Shown: piece by piece, positions 1-7,278 of the stretch
Layout: each line of letters begins with the position of its first letter
How positions within the stretch are numbered: position 1 is the first letter of the stretch
Source: Bacteroidota bacterium
GTDB taxonomy: Bacteria > Bacteroidota > Bacteroidia > Chitinophagales > Chitinophagaceae
NCBI GenBank assembly: GCA_024640255.1
Contig: JAHEFI010000009.1
Span: 62,001-126,000 of the forward strand
Length of the DNA: 64,000 bases
Direction: 5' to 3'
Program-made: the position numbers and the translations under genes
Notes under the pieces: model-generated
The model's input: only the letters and a program-made list of their open reading frames with translations
Told to the model about the DNA's origin: nothing
Databases searched by the model: none

Positions 1-129
1 AAATCAGTGGCGATTAATTTCGTTTTCAATGCTACTGACAAAACCTTAACGGATACGGAAATAGATGGCATGATGAAAAAATTAGTAGGCCAGTTTGAAA
101 AAAATATCCAAGCTGAAATCAGAAAATAA
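1..129 (+). CDS. pheT: Phenylalanyl-tRNA synthetase beta subunit, C-terminal end (partial)
   Basis: Only the last 42 codons are inside the window; the gene begins upstream. The tail contains FVFNATDKTLTD and ends in AEIRK, the usual end of the ferredoxin-fold anticodon-binding (FDX-ACB) domain that closes bacterial PheT. PheT pairs with PheS to charge tRNA-Phe. The coiled-coil gene and zapA follow after 15 and 11 bases, so the three are probably co-transcribed. The family call rests on this short tail only. Confidence 0.85.
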   Translation, partial: KSVAINFVFNATDKTLTDTEIDGMMKKLVGQFEKNIQAEIRK

Positions 130-144
130 TCTCAATTTTACTGC

Positions 145-432
145 ATGATTAATTTGCAAACATCTTTACAAGGGCTTCAAGAAAAACTTCAGGTTTTATT
201 GAAAAACTATGCAGCACTTGAAAAAGAAAACCAGCAATTAAAGAATAAGATGGGTCAGGTGGAGCAGCAGGAACAAAAAATGGCGGCTCAATTAAAAGAA
301 TTGGAAACCAAATTGGCAGCTGCTAGTTTGCGTCAATCTAATATGGACCCGGCAGATAAAGCGAAATTGATGAAGCAGATAGATCAATACATTAAAGAAA
401 TTGATCATTCCATTCAAAATCTTAATCCTTAA
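145..432 (+). CDS. Small coiled-coil protein upstream of zapA
   Basis: This 95-residue protein is almost entirely predicted coiled coil. Residues 5-60 show heptads rich in Leu, Lys, Glu and Gln (LQEKLQVLL, ENQQLKNKM), and a short charged tail ends in HSIQNLNP. It has no signal peptide or membrane segment. It lies between pheT and zapA with 11 bases to zapA, which suggests a role with the division protein ZapA, perhaps like the coiled-coil protein ZapB of proteobacteria. That functional link is inference from position and shape, because coiled coils carry little family signal. Confidence 0.75.
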   Translation: MINLQTSLQGLQEKLQVLLKNYAALEKENQQLKNKMGQVEQQEQKMAAQLKELETKLAAASLRQSNMDPADKAKLMKQIDQYIKEIDHSIQNLNP

Positions 433-443
433 TCTATCTAAGC

Positions 444-746
444 ATGTCCCAACAAGAAGAAATGATCCCGGTGAATATCACCATTGCTGATAGAACTTAT
501 AGGGTGAAAGTAGCCCCTAAAGACGAAGAAGCGGTGAGAAAAACGGCAGCCATTATCAACCAGAAAATGGTCGAATTCAAGGGTGCCTATGCCGGAAAAG
601 ACATGCAAGACTATATCTCCATGGTCCTTTTGTGGTTTGCCACTGAGCAACAACAGTCTGGACAAAATCTATATGAGCTAGAAAACGTTCAAAATCAAAT
701 AGAAACGTTAAAAAATAGCATCGAAAAGGCCATTTCTGGCAGTTAA
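444..746 (+). CDS. zapA: Cell division protein ZapA
   Basis: ZapA binds FtsZ and bundles its filaments at the division site. The 100-residue length fits the family. The N-terminal half carries the typical strand pattern (VNITIADRTYRVKV) followed by a helix (EEAVRKTAAIINQKM). The C-terminal half is a dimerising coiled coil (LYELENVQNQIETLKNSIE). A shared transcript with the upstream coiled-coil gene is likely given the 11-base gap. The next gene is rny, 97 bases away. Confidence 0.88.
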   Translation: MSQQEEMIPVNITIADRTYRVKVAPKDEEAVRKTAAIINQKMVEFKGAYAGKDMQDYISMVLLWFATEQQQSGQNLYELENVQNQIETLKNSIEKAISGS

Positions 747-781
747 TCCCTCTGGCTTTACCAATTTGATTATTAATTGAT

Positions 782-789
782 TATCTTCG
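782..789 (+). promoter_or_regulatory. Possible -7 box for rny
   Basis: TATCTTCG differs by one base from the Bacteroidota -7 consensus TAnnTTTG and lies 54 bases before the rny start. A TTTG at 765-768 is only 13 bases upstream, shorter than the usual 19-21 base spacing, so the -35-like element is not convincing. Confidence 0.3.
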
Positions 790-843
790 TTCCCGTCACG
801 AAAAGGGGCAGTATGTATTTTTTAAAACATCAAGACTTTAACA

Positions 844-2409
844 ATGGACCAATCAATATTATTTATCATCATAGGAGCATCCTCATTAGTAGGGGGTCTC
901 GTACTGGGCAAGTTGGTTTTTGCCAGAAATACTAAAAAGCAGGTTGAAGAAGCAGAATCTCAAGCAGCAAATATTCTAAAAGAAGCTGAACTAAGAGCTG
1001 AAACAATTAAAAAAGAAAAGCAATTAGAAGCGAAAGAGCGTTTTGTTCAATTAAAAGCCGATCACGAAAGAGAAATCTTAGAACGCAACAAGAAAATTGG
1101 AGAAGCGGAGAATCGCATTAAGCAGAACGAATTAAATATTAATCAAAAAACGGTTGCATTAGATAAGCAAATCAAAGAGAACGATGTCATCAAAGAAAAG
1201 TTGAATCGTGAGATTGATATTGTTAATTTGAAGCGTACCGAATTAGAAAAGCATCAAGAAGAGCATATTCGCAGATTAGAAAAAATTGCTAATTTAAGTG
1301 CAGAAGATGCTAAGCAACAATTAATCGAAAGTTTAAAGAACGAGGCGCAAAGTCAAGCCCTTGCTTTACAACAGGATATTATCGAAGAAGCTAAACAAAA
1401 GGCGAATAAAGAAGCTCGTAAGATTATCATTCAATCTATTCAAAGAACAGCAGCTGAAGTAGCTATTGAAAATACAGTGACTGTATTCAATTTAGAATCT
1501 GATGAAATGAAAGGTCAAATCATTGGTAGAGAGGGTAGAAATATCCGTGCCATTGAAGCAGCAACTGGTGTTGACTTAATTGTGGATGATACTCCAGAAG
1601 CCATCTTATTATCTTCATTTGATCCATTGCGTCGTGAGATAGCAAGATTAAGTTTACAAAGATTGGTGGCAGATGGTCGTATTCACCCTGCAAGAATTGA
1701 AGAAGTGGTGGAGAAAACAAGAAGACAATTGGAAGAACAAATTGCAGAGATTGGAGAGAGAACAGTTATTGAATTAGGTATTCATGGTTTACATAAAGAG
1801 TTGATCAGAATTATTGGTAAAATGAGATTCAGATCTTCTTATGGTCAAAACTTATTAATGCACTCAAGAGAAACCGCTAATTTATGTGGTATCATGGCGG
1901 CAGAATTAGGTTTGAATCCTAAATTGGCTAAGAGAGCGGGTTTATTACATGATATTGGTAAAGTGCCAGACGAGGAAACAGAATTAAGCCACGCATTATT
2001 AGGGGCTAAATTGGCTGAAAAATATGGTGAGAACCCAGCAGTAGTGAATGCGATTGGAGCCCACCATGACGAAATGGAAATGCAATATGTAATTTCTCCT
2101 ATTATCCAGGCTTGTGATGCTATTAGCGGTGCAAGACCAGGTGCTAGAAGAGAGATTATGCAACAATATATTCAGAGAATCAAGGACTTAGAGAATTTAG
2201 CAATGAATTACCAAGGGGTTGAAAAAGCCTATGCGATTCAAGCTGGTAGAGAATTAAGGGTTATTGTAGAGGCGGAAAAAGTAACAGATCAGTCTTCTGA
2301 CCAGTTAAGCTTCGAAATTGCTCAGAAAATTCAGACCGAAATGACCTATCCAGGACAGATCAAAGTGACCGTTATCCGCGAAAAACGCGCTGTAAACATC
2401 GCTAGATAG
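844..2409 (+). CDS. rny: Ribonuclease Y
   Basis: RNase Y is a membrane-anchored endoribonuclease that starts mRNA decay. The 521-residue protein has the family's full order. An N-terminal membrane helix (residues 4-24) is followed by a long Lys/Glu/Ala-rich coiled coil to about residue 200. A KH domain around [11 protein letters not shown] comes next, then an HD domain with [12 protein letters not shown] and the second metal site GAHHDEME. The C-terminus is regular ([10 protein letters not shown]). Length and motifs are complete, so the gene looks intact. It stands alone between zapA and rplS, with a rplS promoter following. Confidence 0.96.
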   Translation: MDQSILFIIIGASSLVGGLVLGKLVFARNTKKQVEEAESQAANILKEAELRAETIKKEKQLEAKERFVQLKADHEREILERNKKIGEAENRIKQNELNINQKTVALDKQIKENDVIKEKLNREIDIVNLKRTELEKHQEEHIRRLEKIANLSAEDAKQQLIESLKNEAQSQALALQQDIIEEAKQKANKEARKIIIQSIQRTAAEVAIENTVTVFNLESDEMKGQIIGREGRNIRAIEAATGVDLIVDDTPEAILLSSFDPLRREIARLSLQRLVADGRIHPARIEEVVEKTRRQLEEQIAEIGERTVIELGIHGLHKELIRIIGKMRFRSSYGQNLLMHSRETANLCGIMAAELGLNPKLAKRAGLLHDIGKVPDEETELSHALLGAKLAEKYGENPAVVNAIGAHHDEMEMQYVISPIIQACDAISGARPGARREIMQQYIQRIKDLENLAMNYQGVEKAYAIQAGRELRVIVEAEKVTDQSSDQLSFEIAQKIQTEMTYPGQIKVTVIREKRAVNIAR

Positions 2410-2457
2410 TCTAAAATGGCCTTGAAAGGCCCTGAATTTAATATTTGGATCAAATAA

Positions 2458-2489
2458 TTTGGATAATAGCAAGGGTAACCCTACCTTTG
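2458..2489 (+). promoter_or_regulatory. Bacteroidota-type promoter of rplS
   Basis: TTTG at 2458-2461 and TACCTTTG at 2482-2489 are separated by 20 bases. This matches the Bacteroidota primary-sigma consensus TTTG-N(19-21)-TAnnTTTG exactly. It is the only promoter in the window where both elements are clear. The predicted transcript starts roughly 15 bases before the rplS ATG. Confidence 0.75.
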
Positions 2490-2511
2490 CCGTCCGCAAA
2501 AAACATGAATT

Positions 2512-2862
2512 ATGAGCGCAGCAGTAAAGTTTGTACACGAGCAATTAACAGCAAAAAAAGAGTATCCAGCATTTAAAGCTGGTGATAATATTACCGTAAA
2601 CTACAAGATTGTAGAGGGTGGTAAAGAGCGTATCCAGTCTTTCCGTGGTGATGTAATCAAATCACAAGGAAATGGCGCTACAGCTTCTTTCACTGTTCGT
2701 AAAATCTCTGATGGTGTAGGTGTGGAGCGTTTGTTCCCTTTCTTATCTCCAAACATTGATTCAATCGTATTGAACAAGTCTGGTAAAGTACGTCGTGCTA
2801 AATTGTACTACTTAAGAGAAAGAAGTGGTAAGAGTGCTCGTATCAAAGAAAAAAGATTCTAG
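2512..2862 (+). CDS. rplS: 50S ribosomal protein L19
   Basis: L19 sits at the 30S-50S interface. The 116-residue protein shows the family pattern: [20 protein letters not shown], then [26 protein letters not shown] near the middle and a basic tail with [20 protein letters not shown]. The ATG at 2512 follows a clear promoter, and an intrinsic terminator lies 20 bases after the stop. It is therefore probably a single-gene unit, consistent with strong independent expression. Confidence 0.97.
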   Translation: MSAAVKFVHEQLTAKKEYPAFKAGDNITVNYKIVEGGKERIQSFRGDVIKSQGNGATASFTVRKISDGVGVERLFPFLSPNIDSIVLNKSGKVRRAKLYYLRERSGKSARIKEKRF

Positions 2863-2882
2863 TAGTTCAACTAACTATAGTA

Positions 2883-2910
2883 AGCAGTCCCTTGGGGCTG
2901 CTTTTTTTTT
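2883..2910 (+). terminator. Intrinsic terminator after rplS
   Basis: AGCAGTCCC and GGGGCTGCT form a GC-rich stem of up to 9 pairs (one U-G) with a very short loop, followed by nine T residues. It lies 20 bases downstream of the rplS stop and upstream of tatA. Confidence 0.88.
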
Positions 2911-2960
2911 GTCTTTTAATTACCGATTTACCGTACCTTTAATACTCTAAATTTAATATC

Positions 2961-3149
2961 ATGGGCAACTTAGGATTTCAAGAATTATTAATTATTGGTG
3001 TTGTTATTTTAGTAATGTTCGGTGGAAGAAAAATACCTGAATTTATGAAAGGATTAGGAAAGGGTATTCGTGAATTCAACGATGCTAAAAATAACGTGAA
3101 AAAAGAAATCGAAGACGGCATTAAAGAGAAGGACGAAAAGTCTGCATAA
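2961..3149 (+). CDS. tatA: Sec-independent translocase protein TatA
   Basis: TatA forms the protein-conducting assembly of the twin-arginine export system. The 62-residue protein has one N-terminal membrane helix (about residues 6-21), the FGG hinge, the amphipathic helix KIPEFMKGLGKGIREF and a charged Lys/Glu tail. No tatC or tatB is in the window. A near-consensus -7 box, TACCTTTA at 2934-2941, lies 19 bases before the ATG. gatA follows after 11 bases. Confidence 0.93.
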   Translation: MGNLGFQELLIIGVVILVMFGGRKIPEFMKGLGKGIREFNDAKNNVKKEIEDGIKEKDEKSA

Positions 3150-3160
3150 ATCCTTAGGCT

Positions 3161-4591
3161 TTGTTTCGTTTTACAAACATCAATGAATACCAAGCTGCAC
3201 TATTAGCTGGTGAACAAACCTGTGTCCAGGCGGTACAATATTATCTAGATCAAATTGAAAAGCATCAAGCTTTAAATGCTTACTTAGAAGTATATGCAGA
3301 GGAAGCCATTTTGCGCGCAAAAGAATTAGATAATAAAGCAGGCCAAAAACAATTAGTGGGCAAATTGCATGGAGTAGTGATTGGCATAAAAGATGTGCTT
3401 TGTTATAAAAACCATAAAGTAAGTGCTGCTTCCAAAATCTTAGAAAATTATACTGCTGTATATTCAGCCACTGCCATTGAAAAATTATTAGCGGAAGGCG
3501 CGATTATTATTGGTCGCCAAAACTGTGATGAATTTGCAATGGGTAGTAGCAATGAAAATTCTGCATTTGGTCCAGTGAAGAATGCAATGAATACATCATT
3601 GGTTCCAGGAGGTTCCTCTGGTGGATCTGCCGTTGCAGTGCAAGCTGGTTTATGTATGGTAAGTCTTGGATCAGATACAGGAGGCTCTGTAAGACAACCC
3701 GCAGATTTTTGTGGTGTAGTTGGATTAAAGCCCAGTTATGGAATGATTTCAAGGTATGGTTTAATCGCCTATGCATCTTCATTTGATCAGATAGGTATTT
3801 TCTCTACCAATATTGATGATGCTGCATTAGTATTAGAAGTGATTGGAGGTGCGGATAATTTTGATAGTACCGTATCTGACAAACCTGTACCTAATTTTTC
3901 GAAAACCATAGAGACCAATAATCCCCCTAAGAAAATAGCTTACTTTAAAGAGACATTAACGCATCCGGGTTTAGATATTGAAATCAAAACTCAGATGGAA
4001 GCATACATAAAAGAGTTAGAAGGGAAAGGGTATATAGTGGAAGCCGTGGATTTTTCTTTACTGTCTTATTTAGTACCTACATATTATGTTCTAACCACTG
4101 CCGAAGCAAGTAGTAATCTATCCAGATTTGATGGTATTCGTTTTGGACATAGAACCTCTCAACCTTTGGATGACTTAACTGAATTATATAAGCTTAGTAG
4201 AACAGAAGGTTTTGGGGAAGAAGTACAAAGAAGAATTCTATTAGGCAGTTTTGTATTGAGTGCTGGTTATTTTGATGCCTATTTTACAAAAGCACAACAG
4301 GTAAGACAAAAACTAGTGGACTTAACCAATCGTTTATTTAGTGAATATGATTTACTCATTTCACCCACAGTTCCATCAACAGCATTTGAAATAGGGAAGC
4401 ATCAGCATTCTGCGACTGAAATGTTCTTAGCAGATATTTATACAGTGTACGCTAATCTAGTAGGTATTCCTGCTATTTCCATTCCTTTATTTAAACATAG
4501 TAATGGAATGCCTTTTGGCTTACAAGTAATGAGCCAATCATTTAATGAAACTGCACTATTGCAATTTTCAAAGAAAATGATGAGTGCCTAA
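3161..4591 (+). CDS. gatA: Glutamyl-tRNA(Gln)/aspartyl-tRNA(Asn) amidotransferase subunit A
   Basis: GatA hydrolyses glutamine to amidate mischarged Glu-tRNA(Gln) or Asp-tRNA(Asn). The amidase-signature triad is visible: Lys in GIKDVL, the Gly/Ser-rich loop PGGSSGGSAVAVQ and the nucleophile loop GSDTGGSVRQP. The 476-residue length is normal. The start is TTG at 3161. No in-frame ATG exists near it, and the first residues (FRFTNINEYQAALLAG) look like a genuine family N-terminus. gatB and gatC are not in the window. Its stop overlaps the next start by one base (TAATG), so translation is coupled. Confidence 0.92.
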   Translation: MFRFTNINEYQAALLAGEQTCVQAVQYYLDQIEKHQALNAYLEVYAEEAILRAKELDNKAGQKQLVGKLHGVVIGIKDVLCYKNHKVSAASKILENYTAVYSATAIEKLLAEGAIIIGRQNCDEFAMGSSNENSAFGPVKNAMNTSLVPGGSSGGSAVAVQAGLCMVSLGSDTGGSVRQPADFCGVVGLKPSYGMISRYGLIAYASSFDQIGIFSTNIDDAALVLEVIGGADNFDSTVSDKPVPNFSKTIETNNPPKKIAYFKETLTHPGLDIEIKTQMEAYIKELEGKGYIVEAVDFSLLSYLVPTYYVLTTAEASSNLSRFDGIRFGHRTSQPLDDLTELYKLSRTEGFGEEVQRRILLGSFVLSAGYFDAYFTKAQQVRQKLVDLTNRLFSEYDLLISPTVPSTAFEIGKHQHSATEMFLADIYTVYANLVGIPAISIPLFKHSNGMPFGLQVMSQSFNETALLQFSKKMMSA

Positions 4592-5556
4592 TGAAATCCG
4601 TAAGATTTTTTTTACCAAGCTTTTTATTATTCAGTGTAATTAGTTTTACTAACTATGCTCAAGATACTTCAACTGATAGAGTAGGGTTTTCTAGTTTGTT
4701 TAAAGTGGTACAAGCAGATACACAAAACACCCATTTTCAATATCAGTTAAATCCAAAGGCTGTTAGTTTTATACAATCTTATATGGAAAAGCAGGGTCCC
4801 GCATTGCAAAAGATGAAGACCTGGGCCAAACCTTATTTTAATTTATATGATCAAATATTAATTGCCAATGGTGTTCCTGTAACCCTTAAGTATTTAAGTG
4901 TGATTGAAAGTAGTTTAAATGCTGGAGTGGTTTCATGGGCGGGAGCAGTAGGTCCTTGGCAAATTATGCCTGAAGAAGCGAAGCGTTTGGGATTGAAATT
5001 AATGCCCGAGGATGAAAGAATGGATTATGAAAAAAGCACCAAAGCTGCAGCGACTATTTTAAGAGAGTCTTATGCGGAATTTGGAGACTGGTTATTGGTG
5101 GTTGCTGCTTATAATGGTGGTGCTGGAAGGGTAAGACAAGCTATCAAGAAAAAAGGGTCTAAAGATTTTTGGGCAATCCAATATGAGTTGCCACTAGAAA
5201 CGCGTAATCATGTAAAGAAATTTATTGCTACTCAATATATTTTCGAGAACGACCGTTACGAAGATTTTAATTTTAGCGAGGGTTTGGGTAAAACAAATGC
5301 TACACAAAATATTGCTAGTTCCGGTGCAATGGAGAGCGTTGTGATTAGTGGTAGATATAGATTAAGCATTATTGCTAAAATCTTGGAGCTGGATTTAAAA
5401 TTATTACAACAGCAAAATCCAGGAATGGAAAAAATCTTAGCTACTGGTAAAACCTATGAACTCAAATTACCAAAGGGTAGGTTGGAAAAATTTGAGGCCC
5501 GTAAAAATGATATTTTACAGGCCTCTTTAAATGCTTTATATTCTATTGATAATTAG
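4591..5556 (+). CDS. Secreted lytic transglycosylase (MltD-like, SLT domain)
   Basis: This is probably a periplasmic or outer-membrane murein lytic transglycosylase. A signal peptide occupies residues 1-23 (hydrophobic core then NYAQ). The SLT domain spans about residues 85-220 and holds the catalytic Glu in SVIESSLN, the GPWQIMP motif and AAYNGG. After about residue 245 a weak LysM-like segment follows (GRYRLSIIAKIL, LQQQNPG). The 321-residue length is shorter than E. coli MltD because there are no clear multiple LysM repeats. The start overlaps the gatA stop (TAATG). The 3' end overlaps the convergent next gene by four bases. Confidence 0.88.
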   Translation: MKSVRFFLPSFLLFSVISFTNYAQDTSTDRVGFSSLFKVVQADTQNTHFQYQLNPKAVSFIQSYMEKQGPALQKMKTWAKPYFNLYDQILIANGVPVTLKYLSVIESSLNAGVVSWAGAVGPWQIMPEEAKRLGLKLMPEDERMDYEKSTKAAATILRESYAEFGDWLLVVAAYNGGAGRVRQAIKKKGSKDFWAIQYELPLETRNHVKKFIATQYIFENDRYEDFNFSEGLGKTNATQNIASSGAMESVVISGRYRLSIIAKILELDLKLLQQQNPGMEKILATGKTYELKLPKGRLEKFEARKNDILQASLNALYSIDN

Positions 5557-5903
5557 AAGTCGTCTTCGAAATCATCATCCTTATCTCCAAATAAGTCATC
5601 GTCGTCTAAACTTAAATCATCATCTAATCCTAGATCGTCATCTTCTTCTTTTCCTTTCTTTCCTTTTCCTGCTTTCTTAGGTGTCTTACTTTTTGGAATA
5701 TCAAATTCGTCAAAGTCTGGATCCCAACTATCATCTTCTTCGTCTGCTTTTCCCCAATCATCATCTACATCTTCTTCGTCTTCTAAATCATCTTCCTCGT
5801 CAACTGCTTTTTTCTTAGAAGCTGATTTACTCACTTTTTCCGCTGAATCAAATGTTGATTTTTTAGTAGCGGACTTTTTTACTGGTGCTGATTTTACTGC
5901 CAT
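5553..5903 (-). CDS. Charged low-complexity protein: basic N-terminus, acidic C-terminus
   Basis: I do not recognise a family. The 116 residues split into a Lys/Ser/Ala-rich start (residues 1-35) and a very acidic remainder of Asp/Glu runs, interrupted by a basic patch (about residues 72-86, KSKTPKKAGKGKKGK) and ending DDFEDDF. It has no signal peptide or membrane segment and is probably disordered. Acidic tails of this type occur in nucleic-acid mimics and RNA polymerase accessory proteins, but no function is claimed. Its stop overlaps that of the convergent transglycosylase by four bases. Confidence 0.7.
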   Translation of the reverse strand: MAVKSAPVKKSATKKSTFDSAEKVSKSASKKKAVDEEDDLEDEEDVDDDWGKADEEDDSWDPDFDEFDIPKSKTPKKAGKGKKGKEEDDDLGLDDDLSLDDDDLFGDKDDDFEDDF

Positions 5904-5947
5904 AGGTCTTTCAAAATTACAACGTAAAATTTCAAATCATTTCTTTA

Positions 5948-5980
5948 TTTACCAAAAAAAAGAGACTTTTTTTTGGTAAA
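5948..5980 (-). terminator. AT-rich perfect hairpin after purA
   Basis: TTTACCAAAAAAAAG and its exact complement CTTTTTTTTGGTAAA form a 15-pair stem around a three-base loop. It lies directly after the purA stop codon (minus strand) and before the charged-protein gene. A U-run lies within the stem rather than after a GC stem, so termination is likely but not classical. Confidence 0.5.
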
Positions 5981-5981
5981 A

Positions 5982-7244
5982 TTATAAGTGTATTATTTGA
6001 TCTCTTCCCGGACCGTTTGAAACATATTTTACTTCTACTCCTAAGTAGCTATTAATAAATTCAATATATGTTTTCATGGTACTTGGAACTTCAGTAGCAT
6101 TTTTCATTTTGCTTGAATCGATATTCCAGCCCTGCATTTTCTTCCATATAGGTTTTACAGGAGTGCCTACTAGTTGAAAAGGAACATAATCTATTTGTTT
6201 GCCTTCCATTTCATAAGCAATACCTAATTCTAATTCCTTGAAAGAATCCAAGATATCAGCCTTGGTCATAATAATCTGTGTTACCCCATTAATCATGCAG
6301 GTATATTTCAAAGCCACTAAATCTATCCAACCACAACGACGAGGTCGGCCTGTAGTTGCTCCAAATTCAGAACCTATTTTTCTTAATTCTTCTCCTTTCT
6401 CATCAAATAATTCGGTAGGGAAGGGTCCACTACCCACTCTTGTACAATAAGCTTTAGTAATACCAAACACTTCTCCTATTTGTTTTGGTGAAATACCTAA
6501 TCCTGTACAAACACCTGCAGAAATAGTATTGGAAGAAGTTACAAAAGGGAAGGTGCCAAAATCAATGTCCAACATTGAACCTTGCGCGCCTTCTGCTAAT
6601 ACTTTTTTACCTTTTGAGATTTGCTCATTAATAAAGTATTCGCAGTTAATAATATTTAATGTTTTTAAGAATTCGATTGCTTCAAAAAATTCAGATTCCA
6701 TTTCTGAAATATCTTCATTGAAATTGTAGCTATCTAAAATCTTTTGATGCTTCATTCTTAAAGCAATGTATTTGCTAATAAATTTCTTATCTAACAAATC
6801 ACCCACTCTTAAAGCATTTCTTCCAGTTTTGTCCATGTATGCTGGACCAATACCTTTTAATGTAGAACCAATTTTTGCTTCACCCTTTGCTAATTCAGAA
6901 GCTTTATCTAAAGCTCTGTGTGAAGGAATAATAATATTGGTACGCTCAGAAATAAATAAATTCTTTTTTACATCCACCCCCATGGTGGCTACTGCATCAC
7001 ATTCTTTTTTTAAAGTTACTGGATCTAATACTACACCATTTCCAATAATATTAATCTTGTCTTGATGAAAAATGCCTGAAGGTATTTGGTGCAAAACCAT
7101 TTTAGTGCCGTTCACGTATAATGTGTGTCCTGCGTTGGGTCCACCTTGGAACCTAGCAATCACATCATAATTAGGAGCAAAATAATCTACTATTTTACCT
7201 TTTCCTTCATCGCCCCATTGTAGGCCTAAAATTACATCTACCAT
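5982..7244 (-). CDS. purA: Adenylosuccinate synthetase
   Basis: PurA joins IMP and aspartate using GTP, the first committed step to AMP. From the ATG at 7244 the protein is 420 residues, the normal size, and begins MVDVILGLQWGDEGKGK. Catalytic Asp12 and His40 (GPNAGHT) are present, as are GIGPAYMDK, GTFPFVTSSN and the C-terminal TTGRPRRCGW motif. A longer frame from a TTG at 7298 would add 18 residues that do not resemble the family, so I rejected it. The gene lies 34 bases after rel and shares its direction. Confidence 0.96.
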   Translation of the reverse strand: MVDVILGLQWGDEGKGKIVDYFAPNYDVIARFQGGPNAGHTLYVNGTKMVLHQIPSGIFHQDKINIIGNGVVLDPVTLKKECDAVATMGVDVKKNLFISERTNIIIPSHRALDKASELAKGEAKIGSTLKGIGPAYMDKTGRNALRVGDLLDKKFISKYIALRMKHQKILDSYNFNEDISEMESEFFEAIEFLKTLNIINCEYFINEQISKGKKVLAEGAQGSMLDIDFGTFPFVTSSNTISAGVCTGLGISPKQIGEVFGITKAYCTRVGSGPFPTELFDEKGEELRKIGSEFGATTGRPRRCGWIDLVALKYTCMINGVTQIIMTKADILDSFKELELGIAYEMEGKQIDYVPFQLVGTPVKPIWKKMQGWNIDSSKMKNATEVPSTMKTYIEFINSYLGVEVKYVSNGPGRDQIIHL

Positions 7245-7278
7245 TATTTTGTATTTGAGTAGCAAAAATATGTTTTTT

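Noticed and set aside
747..843. A 6S RNA gene between zapA and rny
   Set aside because: In many Bacteroidota 6S RNA lies near zapA, but only 97 bases exist here, which is too short, and I see no long hairpin.
2418..2431. Small hairpin after rny (GGCCT/AGGCC)
   Set aside because: Only a five-pair stem with no T run; not enough to call a terminator.
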